From an uncultured Prevotellaceae bacterium (GTDB taxonomy: Bacteria > Bacteroidota > Bacteroidia > Bacteroidales > Bacteroidaceae), in assembly GCA_947168395.1 (NCBI GenBank), contig CAMVLT010000009.1, positions 43,903 to 107,902 on the forward strand: a stretch of DNA of 64,000 nt, in the 5' to 3' direction. The notes beneath the pieces were generated by a model. That model had not been told where the DNA came from. It was given only the letters and a program-made list of their open reading frames with translations, and made no database searches. Shown in pieces: positions 25,611 to 34,729 of this stretch. Position 1 is the stretch's first letter. Each line of letters begins with the position of its first letter. The position numbers and the translations under genes were made by a program.

Positions 25611-28437
25611 ATTGTGGGGTGTATTGGTGACAGATTTCGTTTCGTTCGAATTGTCCGGCTACGGCGAGTGCCTGCTGCATGGTCTTCAGCCATGTGTAGC
25701 GGGAAAAGAGTGAACCGTTACGTCGTGTGGGCTTTATTGTCTCAATCCACGAAAGCCACTCTTCGGAACGGCGGAGTAGGTTGCTGACAATCCCGTCGCC
25801 CTGCATAGGTTGACCAGCTAAGTAATAGCAACGGGCCATGGAAAGTGCCTCTTCGGTATAGGGTACGTTCTCCTGCGGCATCTCCTGCTGCCACTTCTTG
25901 CATACGGATAATGCCCTGTGCAGGTCGCCTTGTTGCAGCAGCGAGTCGATGAGCACGCTCATGACAAGCTGGTGGGTATGGGCCAGCCGCTTGACGTCTT
26001 CATCCACATAGATGCCTTTGGTGCTGAGGCCGCCATAGCGGAAACGGTGCATCACGTTGTCGTAGAGCCGCTCCACGTCCACGTGCTGACTCTTCGCCGT
26101 CGGGCTGATACGATAGGCAAGCCCTTCGAGCACCAGGTGGTCGCGGAGGAAAGGCAGGATGTCGCCACCCATGCTGATGGAGGTGTAGATGGGACGGGCC
26201 CAGTCGGCATGCGACAGCATCTCGAGCACCATCAGTTCGTTCTTGTACAGCCCCTGCTTCCCCTTGAGCGAAATGACCATCGTGTCTTTCTCCCCGGCAA
26301 TGGTGAAGCTGTCGGTGCTGATGGGCATGTATTCCAGTTTGCCTTCTTTGTAGTCTTCGTGCCGCAAGCTGATGGGTAGGGCAGGAGAGTCGTTGGCCGG
26401 GCGTTTCATCTGGTCGATATACCAGTCGGTCTGTAGGTACTCCAGGTTGCAGTCGCGTGTGTCGGTACGCACTCCTTCCACCTCCTGGTTATACCAGAGC
26501 GGGAAGGTGTCGTTGTCGCCGTTGGTCAGAATGATGGGGTGCCCCTCGCGCTGCATACTCTCCAGATAGTTGGCTCCGAAGTCACGACAGGCATAGCGGT
26601 CTGAGCGGTCGTGGTCGTCCCAAGTCTGCGAGGCCATTTGGATGGGAACCAGCAGACATGCGATAGCGGAAAGAATAGCCATAACGGTAGCATATTTATC
26701 ACTTTTCACTCTTAACATTTCCCTTACCATTCCTACTCCCAATCCTATCCAGATGGCAAAGGCATAGAACGACCCTGCGTAGGCATAGTCACGTTCACGT
26801 GGCTGGAGCGGAGTCTGGTTGAGGTAGACCACGATGGCCAGTCCTGTCATCAGAAAAAGCAGGAGGATGACGAGCAACTGCTGCCGGCCCTCACGTCCGC
26901 GCCGCCATTGCCAGAGCAGCCCCGCTAATCCTAACAGCAGCGGCAATGCGTAGAAGACGTTGCGCCCTTTGTTGTTTGACAGGTCCGACGGCAGCTTTGT
27001 GGTGTCGCATCCCAACAGCCAGTCGTCAATCCAACGGAAGCCCGTTATCCAGTTGCCGTGTTCCACTTCGCCGTTCCCCTGAATGTTGTTCTGCCGTCCC
27101 ACGAAGTTCCACAGGAAGTAGCGCCAGTACATGAAGTTCACCTGATAGCTGGCGAAGAAGCGCAGGTTCTCGGCTGTGGTAGACCGGTTGCCTTTTTTCC
27201 TGACTCCGCCCATCCAATCCTCGTAGGCCTTGGCATGCCGTGCTGAGTGCATACGGGGGAAGTACATGTTGTCCGTGTATACATAGTTCATATCGTGGCG
27301 CACCACCTCATATTGCTGCTTGGCGGAGTCGGACGAGGGACGGTAGATGGCTTTTCCCTCTTCCAGCTTCGGCACAAGTTCGCTACAGTACGCAGGGCCA
27401 TAGAGAAGTGGCGTCTGCCCGTACTGCTCACGGCTCAGGTAGCTGCCGAGCGAGAAGATGTTGTCGGGCGCATTCTCGCACATCGGCGGCTGGGCATTGG
27501 CTCTGATGATGATGACTCCATAGCTGCTGTAGCCAGCCAATATCAGCAGCAGGCAGGCTAACGACAGCTTAACCGCTCTTCGCTGTACCTTATAATATAT
27601 AGTGACAAGCGTTGCCGTCAGCAGCACGATGTAGCAAATGAGACCTGTGTGATAGGGACAACCCAGCCCGTTGGTAAACAGCAGTTCGAACCAGCCGCCC
27701 ACCTTCACCACGCCCGGTATGACTCCATAAAGAATGATGCCTACCAACAAACCTCCAGCCAGTAGCGTCAGAAGCATGCCCCGCCAGGTGACCCGCCTTG
27801 CCCGACGGAAATAAACCACGAACGACATGGCGGGCAGGCAGAGCAGACAAAGCAGATGGACGCCGATGGACAGCCCCGTGATATAGGCAATCAGGATAAT
27901 CCACCGGTCGCTTTGCGGACTGTCAATCTCTTCTTCCCACTTCAATATCAGCCAGAACATCAGGGCTGTCAGGAAGCTGGAGAAGGCATAGACCTCGGCC
28001 TCGACAGCCGAGAACCAGAAAGTGTCGCTGAACGTATAAGCCAATGCTCCAACAACGCCACACCCCTCAATGGTGATGACGCTCGGGAGTGTCAGGGTCG
28101 TCCCTGTGGGGCAAATCAGCTTTCTGGCAAGATGCGTAATAGTAAGGAACAGGAAGAAAATGCACCCAGCACTCAGCAGTGCCGACGCGATGTTGACCAT
28201 TAGCGCAACCTGCGACGGTTCGCTGGCCAATTGTGAGAAGATGTTGGCCAACAGCATGAAGACAGGTGCCCCAGGCGGGTGCCCAATCTCTAACTTGTAA
28301 CCACAGGCTATGAATTCAGAACAGTCCCACAGGCTGGCCGTCGGCTCTACTGTGAGACAATAGACCGTAGCAGCGATGGCAAAGACCAGTGCCGCTACGC
28401 ATGAGTTGAGTTTCGAAAAAGTGGATTGTTGCATCAT
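25564..28437 (-). CDS. DUF2723 protein, POMT-like membrane glycosyltransferase
   Basis: 957 residues; tandem ATGs at 28437 and 28434. The N-terminal two thirds hold about a dozen membrane segments and the family motif TVEPTASLWDCSEFIACGYKLEIGHPPGAP (in two parts within residues 28-60). The D/E residues there resemble the acidic catalytic site of GT-C mannosyltransferases. The C-terminal part is soluble, with a NGDNDTFPLWY motif. DUF2723 is a Bacteroidetes family thought to glycosylate exported proteins; donor and acceptor are unknown. A -7 element lies 20 bp upstream. Confidence 0.85.
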   Translation of the reverse strand: MMQQSTFSKLNSCVAALVFAIAATVYCLTVEPTASLWDCSEFIACGYKLEIGHPPGAPVFMLLANIFSQLASEPSQVALMVNIASALLSAGCIFFLFLTITHLARKLICPTGTTLTLPSVITIEGCGVVGALAYTFSDTFWFSAVEAEVYAFSSFLTALMFWLILKWEEEIDSPQSDRWIILIAYITGLSIGVHLLCLLCLPAMSFVVYFRRARRVTWRGMLLTLLAGGLLVGIILYGVIPGVVKVGGWFELLFTNGLGCPYHTGLICYIVLLTATLVTIYYKVQRRAVKLSLACLLLILAGYSSYGVIIIRANAQPPMCENAPDNIFSLGSYLSREQYGQTPLLYGPAYCSELVPKLEEGKAIYRPSSDSAKQQYEVVRHDMNYVYTDNMYFPRMHSARHAKAYEDWMGGVRKKGNRSTTAENLRFFASYQVNFMYWRYFLWNFVGRQNNIQGNGEVEHGNWITGFRWIDDWLLGCDTTKLPSDLSNNKGRNVFYALPLLLGLAGLLWQWRRGREGRQQLLVILLLFLMTGLAIVVYLNQTPLQPRERDYAYAGSFYAFAIWIGLGVGMVREMLRVKSDKYATVMAILSAIACLLVPIQMASQTWDDHDRSDRYACRDFGANYLESMQREGHPIILTNGDNDTFPLWYNQEVEGVRTDTRDCNLEYLQTDWYIDQMKRPANDSPALPISLRHEDYKEGKLEYMPISTDSFTIAGEKDTMVISLKGKQGLYKNELMVLEMLSHADWARPIYTSISMGGDILPFLRDHLVLEGLAYRISPTAKSQHVDVERLYDNVMHRFRYGGLSTKGIYVDEDVKRLAHTHQLVMSVLIDSLLQQGDLHRALSVCKKWQQEMPQENVPYTEEALSMARCYYLAGQPMQGDGIVSNLLRRSEEWLSWIETIKPTRRNGSLFSRYTWLKTMQQALAVAGQFERNEICHQYTPQYELHIRQYQNETPSR

Positions 28438-28456
28438 GCTTTGCTCGTTTTTCCGG

Positions 28457-28464
28457 CAAAGCTA
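28457..28464 (-). promoter_or_regulatory. -7 element upstream of DUF2723 gene
   Basis: TAGCTTTG on the minus strand, 19 bp before the ATG at 28437. Confidence 0.5.
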
Positions 28465-28549
28465 AGAAGAAAAATCCAAACAAGGTGCAAGAACTGTCTG
28501 ACATTTGCCTGACATTTTGCGGACGGCCCGTTGTCAGACTTGTAGATTT

Positions 28550-29230
28550 TTAATTTTCCCCCATTTCATCGGTAATCAGGCGGTATGCCTTGCTGCGGTC
28601 AGAAGCTATCCGCAGGCTCGAATGACGCTCTACGACGGGCTTCAGCCGCTTGATGAGTGTGTAGAGCGTTTCGCTGGCATCGGGCTTTCCGGGCCAGAGC
28701 GCAGCACAGATTTCGGCTTTCGTCAGCGAGTGGGCTGGCGACTGAAAGAACATCTCCATCAATTGTTGCTGCATAGGGGTAAGTTTCACTACGCAGCCCT
28801 TAGCATCGACGAACCGGCCTTCTTGCAGAGCCAGTCCGCCGTACATTCCCAACGATATGCGCTTACGGTGCTGATACAGGCAGAAGAGTCCCCACAACAG
28901 CACCATCGACCATAGCACCATGGAAGGACGTTGGTCTGACAGCGAGAAGATGGTGGCCGTAGAAACCTGCGGACGCGGGGAGAAACCGTTTTTGGTGTCT
29001 ACCGTCAGCACGGCCCGCCCTCTCAATGCCTCCATTTGCAGATGACTGTTGAACACCCGTATGGTGTCAACGCTGATAACGTCCGACTGTTGTTCCTGCA
29101 TGGCGATGGCCAGTGCCCGGTCCATGTCCTCATTCACCATTCGCTTCGTGCTGCGGAAACTATCGAGGCTGGTCAGTGTAGAGGCTATTATCAGTGCGAA
29201 AAGCACGATTACTGCATATTGCTGTTTCAT
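28550..29230 (-). CDS. membrane-anchored winged-helix transcriptional regulator
   Basis: 226 residues. TM1 is at about 6-20, an extracytoplasmic segment at 21-100, TM2 at about 103-119, and a cytoplasmic C-terminus at 120-226. The C-terminus reads as an OmpR-type winged helix (LTPMQQQLMEMFFQSPAHSL, then ICAALWPGKPDASETLYTLI and RLKPVV). This is a one-component, ToxR-like plan with the DNA-binding part at the C-terminus. The input signal would be sensed by the 80-residue outer loop. It begins 12 bp after radC and so shares its transcript. The target is unknown. Confidence 0.8.
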   Translation of the reverse strand: MKQQYAVIVLFALIIASTLTSLDSFRSTKRMVNEDMDRALAIAMQEQQSDVISVDTIRVFNSHLQMEALRGRAVLTVDTKNGFSPRPQVSTATIFSLSDQRPSMVLWSMVLLWGLFCLYQHRKRISLGMYGGLALQEGRFVDAKGCVVKLTPMQQQLMEMFFQSPAHSLTKAEICAALWPGKPDASETLYTLIKRLKPVVERHSSLRIASDRSKAYRLITDEMGEN

Positions 29231-29242
29231 GTTGCTCGTTTT

Positions 29243-29932
29243 TTATAACTTTCCTGATTCGTGGTAAGAATAGTATTGTCCGTCGGTGATGATGACGTGG
29301 TCGAGGAAATGGATGCGCATGACTTCGCATGCTCGTTTGATGCTTTGGGTTAGCTGGTCGTCAGCCTTGCTGGGTTTGAGACTGCCTGAGGGGTGGTTGT
29401 GGCAGACGGCAAGGATGGTGGTGTTGACAAGGACGGCTTCGCGGATGATAATGCGGATGTCGACGCTGACTTCCGAGATGCCACCGTGGGCGATGCACAT
29501 CTTCTTGATGAGCCGGTGGTTCTGGTTCATCAGCAGAATCCAGAATTCCTCTACGTCGAGGTCCTTCAACTTATTGTGCATGTGGTTGTAGATGAAGGTT
29601 GCCGTGCCGAGGTCGGGACGTTCCTCAGGTTGGGCATCCTGCCGGCGCTTGCCCAGTTCGCAAGCGGCCACGATGGTAATGGCTTTTGCAGGGCCTACGC
29701 CGTTGTACCGGCATAGGTCGCGGATAGACATCTTGCCGAGTGTGTTCAGGTTGTTGTTGCAGTCGGCCAGGATTCTCTTCATCAGCGACACGGCATCTTC
29801 CTTCGTAGAACCGCTACCCACAAGAATGGCCAGCAATTCGGCATCGCTGAGAGCCGACGGTCCGAGCCGCTCCAGCTTTTCCCGAGGGCGGTCTTCCTCT
29901 GCCCATTGGTTGATGTTCAGTTTGTCGGCCAT
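29243..29932 (-). CDS. radC: RadC family JAB/MPN-domain protein
   Basis: 229 residues. The N-terminal 80 residues contain a helix-hairpin-helix (IRDLCRYNGVGPAKAITI). The C-terminal MPN domain has the zinc-binding HNHPSG...PSKAD motif and an upstream conserved glutamate (GISEVSVDIR region). RadC was once tied to DNA repair, but its role remains uncertain. Start and the glycosyltransferase stop share one base (TAATG), so the genes are coupled in the efp-GT2-radC-regulator operon. Confidence 0.92.
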   Translation of the reverse strand: MADKLNINQWAEEDRPREKLERLGPSALSDAELLAILVGSGSTKEDAVSLMKRILADCNNNLNTLGKMSIRDLCRYNGVGPAKAITIVAACELGKRRQDAQPEERPDLGTATFIYNHMHNKLKDLDVEEFWILLMNQNHRLIKKMCIAHGGISEVSVDIRIIIREAVLVNTTILAVCHNHPSGSLKPSKADDQLTQSIKRACEVMRIHFLDHVIITDGQYYSYHESGKL

Positions 29933-30966
29933 TACTTATAGAAGTTCTTTTCAAAGGCAGTAAACTCGTCCTGCTTCAGTACGCAACGTTTCCACCACGA
30001 CTCGATGAAGCCCAGTCCGTAGCCCATCAACTGGGTGAAGGCGGCGGGGATACTGAGCAGACCGACGTAAAGGCTGCGGTTCTTGATGGTGGAGTCGATG
30101 AAGATGATGACACTATATAATATAATAGGTATCCACGGAGCGAAGCACATCCAGTAGAACTGCTCGCGGTCGACGTAGTGCATCAGGGCGCGGCCAACAG
30201 CGGAGATAAGCACCAGACCGATAACACCGGCGGTGAAGACCGTAGGCAGCAGATGCACCAGCTTCAGCGTGCCAGGATGGCGTTTCATCAGGTTGATGCG
30301 GGCTATGCCGCTATTGTAGACCTGACGGAAGAATTTGCGGAAGTCGGTGCGCCGCTTGTGCCACACCCATGCCTCGGGAATGAGGCGCGTCTGGTAGCCT
30401 GCTTCGACGATGCGGTACGAGAAGTCGATGTCTTCGCCGAAGCGCATTTTCGAGAAGCCGCCGAGCTGCTGGTAGACGTCGCGGAGGATGCCCATATTAT
30501 AGGATCGCGGGAAAAACTTGTCGAGCTTCGCCTTGCCGCCACGTATGCCACCAGTGGTGAAGAACGATGTCATCGAGTAGGAAATGGCTTTCTGGACAGG
30601 TGTGAACGACTCGTGGGCAGCATCGGGGCCTCCCCAGGCAGAGAGTCCGTCTCTCGTCCCGTCCGCCACCGCTTGCATATACCCTTCGGGCAGTACCACA
30701 TCGCTGTCGAGCACAATGAGCCATTCGCCACTGGCCCGCACGGCACCATAGTTGCGACTTTGGCCCGGGCCGCTGTTGTCCTTGTAGTAATAATGCAAAT
30801 CAAGGATGTCTGCGTATTTGTCGCAAACATCCTTGCATGGTTTCTTCGAGCCGTCTTCCACGATGATTACCTCAAAATCTTTGAGCGTCTGCTGACAAAG
30901 GCTTTCGAGCAGTTCGTCCACCTCGTCAGGGCGGTTGAAGACGGGAACGATGATAGAATACTTCAC
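29932..30966 (-). CDS. family 2 glycosyltransferase, membrane-attached
   Basis: 344 residues. A GT-A fold with SIIVPVFNRPDEVDELLESL at the start, an EDGS motif at 37-40 and the metal-binding D87-S-D89. Residues about 150-210 include FGEDIDFSYR, the acceptor-side ED motif. Three C-terminal hydrophobic segments (about 245-315) anchor it to the membrane. It would add a sugar from a nucleotide donor to a lipid- or polysaccharide-linked acceptor; which one is unknown. It follows efp by 6 bp. Confidence 0.88.
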   Translation of the reverse strand: MKYSIIVPVFNRPDEVDELLESLCQQTLKDFEVIIVEDGSKKPCKDVCDKYADILDLHYYYKDNSGPGQSRNYGAVRASGEWLIVLDSDVVLPEGYMQAVADGTRDGLSAWGGPDAAHESFTPVQKAISYSMTSFFTTGGIRGGKAKLDKFFPRSYNMGILRDVYQQLGGFSKMRFGEDIDFSYRIVEAGYQTRLIPEAWVWHKRRTDFRKFFRQVYNSGIARINLMKRHPGTLKLVHLLPTVFTAGVIGLVLISAVGRALMHYVDREQFYWMCFAPWIPIILYSVIIFIDSTIKNRSLYVGLLSIPAAFTQLMGYGLGFIESWWKRCVLKQDEFTAFEKNFYK

Positions 30967-30972
30967 AGAGCG

Positions 30973-31539
30973 TTACTCCTTAGCACGAGCCAGATAGCTG
31001 CCGTCGCGGGTGTCAACCTGAATGAGGTCGCCCTCGTTGATGAACAGGGGAACGCGCACCTCAACGCCAGTCTCCAGTGTGGCGGGCTTCAGGGTGTTGG
31101 TGGCTGTGTCGCCCTTGACGCCAGGCTCTGAGTGGGTGACGCGCAGAATGGTCTTCACCGGCATTTCGGCGTAGAGGATAGTGCCGTCGGTGGTATCACT
31201 GACCACTTCCACGATGTCGCTCTCCTTCATGAACTCATGACCTATAACGAGGTCATTGTCGATGGGAATCTGTTCGAAAGTCTCCTGATTCATGAAGATA
31301 CGTCCAGACTGGTCTTCGTACAGATACTGGTAGGGGCGGCGCTCGATGATGACGTCCTCCAGTTTTTCACCGATGTTATAGCGGCGCTCCAGCACACGTC
31401 CGTCAGAAACGTTCTTAACCTTGATGTTCATAATGGTGTTACCCTTACCCGGCTTGCGGTGCTGGAAATCGATGCAAACCCAGATGCCTCCGTCCATGCG
31501 GATGGCGGTTCCTTTTTTGATGTCTTGTGAGTTAATCAT
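30973..31539 (-). CDS. efp: elongation factor P
   Basis: 188 residues from ATG 31539, the standard EF-P length. It relieves ribosome stalling at polyproline stretches. The KOW-like N-terminal domain has the loop KPGKGNT with the tip lysine K32; OB domains II and III follow, ending FINEGDLIQVDTRDGSYLARAKE. An in-frame upstream start at 31668 is excluded because a -7 element at 31576-31583 lies between. First gene of an operon with GT2, radC and the membrane regulator. Confidence 0.95.
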   Translation of the reverse strand: MINSQDIKKGTAIRMDGGIWVCIDFQHRKPGKGNTIMNIKVKNVSDGRVLERRYNIGEKLEDVIIERRPYQYLYEDQSGRIFMNQETFEQIPIDNDLVIGHEFMKESDIVEVVSDTTDGTILYAEMPVKTILRVTHSEPGVKGDTATNTLKPATLETGVEVRVPLFINEGDLIQVDTRDGSYLARAKE

Positions 31540-31575
31540 ATAAATTAAATAATGTAATATATTGGAATTTGGGTG

Positions 31576-31583
31576 CAAAGGTA
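31576..31583 (-). promoter_or_regulatory. -7 element of efp promoter
   Basis: TACCTTTG on the minus strand, 37 bp before the efp ATG. An imperfect heptamer array (AAAGTGA-like, 31590-31620) lies directly upstream, over the -33 position. Confidence 0.65.
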
Positions 31584-31633
31584 CGAAAAAAAGTGAAAAG
31601 TGGAAAGTAAAAAGAGAAAAATTTCGCGATAAA

Positions 31634-31665
31634 TTTGCGTAATTCAAAAGAAATGAGTACTTTTG
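31634..31665 (+). promoter_or_regulatory. rpmH promoter (-33 TTTG and -7 TACTTTTG)
   Basis: TTTG at 31634-31637 and TACTTTTG at 31658-31665 are separated by 20 bp, the canonical Bacteroidetes layout. The ATG of rpmH follows 45 bp later. Confidence 0.8.
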
Positions 31666-31709
31666 CACCCCAAAACGATAAATAAATCACAAAATAAAGA
31701 AGAAAAGCA

Positions 31710-31865
31710 ATGAAAAGAACGTTTCAGCCGCACAATCGCCGTCGCGTGAACAAGCACGGCTTCCGTGAGAGAATGGCCACAAAGAATGGTCGCCGCGTGT
31801 TGGCTTCACGCCGCGCAAAGGGTCGTAAGAAGTTAACTGTTTCTGACGAGCACCACGGAAAGTAA
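31710..31865 (+). CDS. rpmH: 50S ribosomal protein L34
   Basis: 51 residues, highly basic, starting [19 protein letters not shown] and continuing with [20 protein letters not shown], the unmistakable L34 pattern. The slightly extended acidic/His C-terminus (TVSDEHHGK) is usual for Bacteroidetes. Monocistronic: it has its own promoter (31634-31665) and terminator (31898-31944). The dnaA/rnpA neighbours common in other phyla are absent, as expected in Bacteroidetes. Confidence 0.97.
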   Translation: MKRTFQPHNRRRVNKHGFRERMATKNGRRVLASRRAKGRKKLTVSDEHHGK

Positions 31866-31897
31866 TCGAGTTGTCTCGAAAAAGAAAAAATGAAGGT

Positions 31898-31944
31898 AAA
31901 ACAGAAAGAAGTAGGGAATATTCTTTGCTTCTTTCTGTTTTTTT
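31898..31944 (+). terminator. rpmH terminator
   Basis: Fourteen-pair stem: AAAACAGAAAGAAG (31898-31911) with CTTCTTTCTGTTTT (31928-31941), followed by T residues. Its right arm overlaps the promoter of the next gene. Confidence 0.88.
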
Positions 31945-31954
31945 AGTACTTTTG
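31924..31954 (+). promoter_or_regulatory. promoter of PASTA gene operon
   Basis: TTTG at 31924-31927 and TACTTTTG at 31947-31954, spacing 19 bp. The -33 element lies within the loop/right arm of the rpmH terminator. The ATG follows 22 bp downstream. Confidence 0.75.
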
Positions 31955-31975
31955 TAGGCGAAAAGTAATTTATCG

Positions 31976-32659
31976 ATGAAAACAAAGGAATTCTTTGGTA
32001 AGTTCTGCAGTCTGTATCTGTGGGGAAACCTGTTTGCAATGGTGCTTGTCGTAGTGGGTTTGTGCTTCGGCGTCAAGTACGGACTGGAGTTGTACACCCA
32101 TCACGGTGAAGGCATCAAGGTGCCCAAGCTCGTCCGTATGTCGTGTTCTAATGCCCGTCTGTTGCTGGATGAGCAGGGACTGGTATTGATGGTTAGCGAT
32201 TCCGGTTACAACAAGCGGCTTCCAGCGGATTGCATATTGGCGCAGTCGCCGGCCGAGGGCATCACTGTGAAAGAGGGACATGTCATCTATGTGACGGTCA
32301 ACTCTCCCTCATCGCCGAAGGTGGCCATACCCGATATCGTTGACAACAGCAGTTACCGCGAGGCTGAGGCCAAGCTGATGTCCTTAGGCTTCAAGTTGCT
32401 GCCGCCCAAACGCATCCTGGGAGAACGCGACTGGGTGTACGGCATCTTGTGCCGTGGCCGTCAGGTCAACAGTGGCGAGCGAGTGTCAATTGATACGCCG
32501 CTCACGTTGATGATAGGCAACGGACAATACGGTGCCGATGAAGACATAGACTATACAGCGCCGGAAATCGTCTATCCTGAAGAGCAACTTGACGGCAGCG
32601 GTATGGACGAGTTTGAAGAAGTGGACCCTGAAGAGGAGGAAGAGTACGTTGGAAACTGA
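31976..32659 (+). CDS. PASTA-domain membrane protein
   Basis: 227 residues. A single TM segment (about 18-37) is followed by two or three PASTA repeats (about 47-112 and 113-180; motif PDIVDNSSYREAEAKLMSLGFKL), and an acidic tail ending DPEEEEEYVGN. PASTA domains bind peptidoglycan fragments, but here no kinase or transglycosylase is attached. It heads a transcript with an RluD-type synthase, Ddl, an acyltransferase and a NigD-like lipoprotein, the same order as in other Bacteroidales. A role in envelope growth is inferred. Confidence 0.88.
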   Translation: MKTKEFFGKFCSLYLWGNLFAMVLVVVGLCFGVKYGLELYTHHGEGIKVPKLVRMSCSNARLLLDEQGLVLMVSDSGYNKRLPADCILAQSPAEGITVKEGHVIYVTVNSPSSPKVAIPDIVDNSSYREAEAKLMSLGFKLLPPKRILGERDWVYGILCRGRQVNSGERVSIDTPLTLMIGNGQYGADEDIDYTAPEIVYPEEQLDGSGMDEFEEVDPEEEEEYVGN

Positions 32660-32660
32660 T

Positions 32661-33728
32661 ATGATGGATATAGACAGCGAGGAACTGGCACTGGACGACC
32701 AGGAACTGGACGATGAAAGTCAACAGCTCTACGAACACTTCCGCATAGAGGTGGATCGTGGTCAGGAGCCGTTGCGCATTGACAAGTTCCTGACCGAGCA
32801 CATGCAGCACTCCAGTCGAAACCGTATACAGCAGGCGGCCGATGCCGGATTTATCCATGTGAACGACCGCCCCGTGAAGAGTAATTATAAGGTACGCCCA
32901 GGCGATGTTGTCACCCTGATGCTCGACCGTCCTCACTACGACACGACCATCGAACCGGAGGATATGCCGCTTAATGTGGTCTATGAGGACGACCAGCTGA
33001 TGGTCATCAACAAGCCGGCCGGCTTGGTGGTGCATCCCGGCGTAGGCAATTTCCACGGCACGTTGGTCAATGCCATAGCCTGGCACCTGCGTTCGCTGCC
33101 GACCTATGACCCTAATGACCCCAGCGTGGGACTCGTCCACCGCATTGACAAAGACACCAGCGGACTGCTCGTCGTGGCCAAGACACCGGAGGCCAAGACC
33201 AAACTTGGTGTACAGTTTTTCAATCACGACACCCACCGCAGCTATCATGCCCTGGTGTGGGGGCACTTTACTGAGAACGAAGGGCGCATAGAAGGCAACA
33301 TCGGCCGCGACCCCCGTGACCGTCAGCGAATGGCCGTCTTCCCGCCTGACTCTGAAGTAGGCAAGCCTGCCGTCACCCATTGGAAGGTGATCGAGCACTT
33401 CGGCTACACCACGCTGGTGGAGTGCCGCTTGGAGACGGGGCGTACCCACCAAATCAGGGCTCACATGAAGCATATCGGCCATCCGTTGTTCTGCGACGAG
33501 CGTTACGGCGGCACCGAAATCCTGCGGGGTGAGCGGTCGTCAACCTATAAGGCGTTTATTCAGAACTGCTTCCGGCTCTGCCCCCGTCAGTTGCTCCATG
33601 CCCGTACCTTGGGCTTCGTCCATCCCACGACGGGGCGACAGATGGACTTCACCAGCGACTTGCCGGACGACATGGCTGCAGTGATAGATAAATGGCGGAA
33701 TTATATTAGAAACATAGCAATAACTTGA
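32661..33728 (+). CDS. rluD: RluA/RluD family 23S rRNA pseudouridine synthase
   Basis: 355 residues from tandem ATGs at 32661, 1 bp after the PASTA stop. An acidic N-terminal extension (about 30 residues) precedes an S4 RNA-binding domain (LRIDKFLTEHM...VRPGDVV, 38-90). The catalytic aspartate is D163 in VHRIDKDTSGLLVVAK; GRTHQIRAHMKHIGHPL follows. It would isomerise uridines of 23S rRNA helix 69 if truly RluD; another RluA-family target cannot be excluded. Confidence 0.9.
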   Translation: MMDIDSEELALDDQELDDESQQLYEHFRIEVDRGQEPLRIDKFLTEHMQHSSRNRIQQAADAGFIHVNDRPVKSNYKVRPGDVVTLMLDRPHYDTTIEPEDMPLNVVYEDDQLMVINKPAGLVVHPGVGNFHGTLVNAIAWHLRSLPTYDPNDPSVGLVHRIDKDTSGLLVVAKTPEAKTKLGVQFFNHDTHRSYHALVWGHFTENEGRIEGNIGRDPRDRQRMAVFPPDSEVGKPAVTHWKVIEHFGYTTLVECRLETGRTHQIRAHMKHIGHPLFCDERYGGTEILRGERSSTYKAFIQNCFRLCPRQLLHARTLGFVHPTTGRQMDFTSDLPDDMAAVIDKWRNYIRNIAIT

Positions 33729-33738
33729 TATCAAGACA

Positions 33739-34728
33739 ATGAAAAATCTGAAGAGAAACATTGCCATCGTCTGTGGTGGCGACTCATCCGAGCACGACGT
33801 TTCGCTCCGCTCGGCACAAGGACTTTATTCCTTCTTTGACAAAGAACGCTATAACGTCTATATCGTAGACATTAAGGGCCAGGACTGGCACGTGGAACTG
33901 CCCGGAGGCACGACGGCCCCAATTGACCGCAACGACTTCTCGTTCATGGAGGACGGCAAGGCCAAGCTGTTTGACTATGCCTACATCACCATCCACGGAA
34001 CTCCCGGCGAGAACGGTGTGCTGCAAGGCTACTTCAACCTCATCGACCTGCCTTACTCCACCAGCGGGGTGCTGGTCGAGGCCATGACGTTCAACAAGTT
34101 CGTGCTCAACCAGTACCTGCGGGGTTATGGTGTCAGTGTTGCCGACTCGCTGCTCATCCGTCAGGGCTACGAGGAACTGGTGAGCGACGACGAGATAGAG
34201 GAGCGCATCGGTATGCCCTGTTTCGTGAAACCCGCTGCCGACGGCAGCAGCTTCGGCGTGTCGAAGGTGAAGAACAAGGACCAGTTGGCTCCCGCCATCC
34301 GTAAGGCTATGCTGGAGAGTCCGGAAATCATGGTCGAGGCGCTGCTTGAAGGGACAGAGATTACGCAAGGTATCTACAAGACCCGTGAGAAGACGGTCAT
34401 CTTCCCCATTACCGAGGTCGTCACGTCGAACGAGTTCTTCGACTACGATGCCAAGTATAATGGTCAGGTTCAGGAGATTACCCCGGCACGCATCAGTCCC
34501 GAAACAGCTGAGCGTGTGAGCAAGATAACCAGCCACATCTACGATATCCTGCATTGCAACGGCATAATCCGTATTGACTACATCATTTCGAAGGAAGGCA
34601 AGATCTCGATGCTGGAGGTCAATACCACGCCAGGCATGACGGCTACCAGCTTCATTCCCCAGCAGGTGCGTGCCGCTGGCCTGTCGATGACTGATGTGCT
34701 GACCGAGATTGTGGAAAACCAATTCTGA
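33739..34728 (+). CDS. ddl: D-alanine--D-alanine ligase
   Basis: 329 residues. ATP-grasp enzyme joining two D-alanines for peptidoglycan precursors. The N-terminal CGGDSSEHDVSLRSAQ, the flexible-loop region FVKPAADGSSFGVSKV and the metal-binding end IDYIISKEGKISMLEVNTTPGMT are all present. It follows the RluD-type gene by 10 bp and the acyltransferase start lies 1 bp after its stop, so it is in the middle of the operon. Length and motifs are normal. Confidence 0.95.
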   Translation: MKNLKRNIAIVCGGDSSEHDVSLRSAQGLYSFFDKERYNVYIVDIKGQDWHVELPGGTTAPIDRNDFSFMEDGKAKLFDYAYITIHGTPGENGVLQGYFNLIDLPYSTSGVLVEAMTFNKFVLNQYLRGYGVSVADSLLIRQGYEELVSDDEIEERIGMPCFVKPAADGSSFGVSKVKNKDQLAPAIRKAMLESPEIMVEALLEGTEITQGIYKTREKTVIFPITEVVTSNEFFDYDAKYNGQVQEITPARISPETAERVSKITSHIYDILHCNGIIRIDYIISKEGKISMLEVNTTPGMTATSFIPQQVRAAGLSMTDVLTEIVENQF

Positions 34729-34729
34729 T

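Noticed and set aside
31540..31668. 43-residue N-terminal extension of EF-P
   Set aside because: It crosses the promoter, and EF-P has its standard length from ATG 31539.
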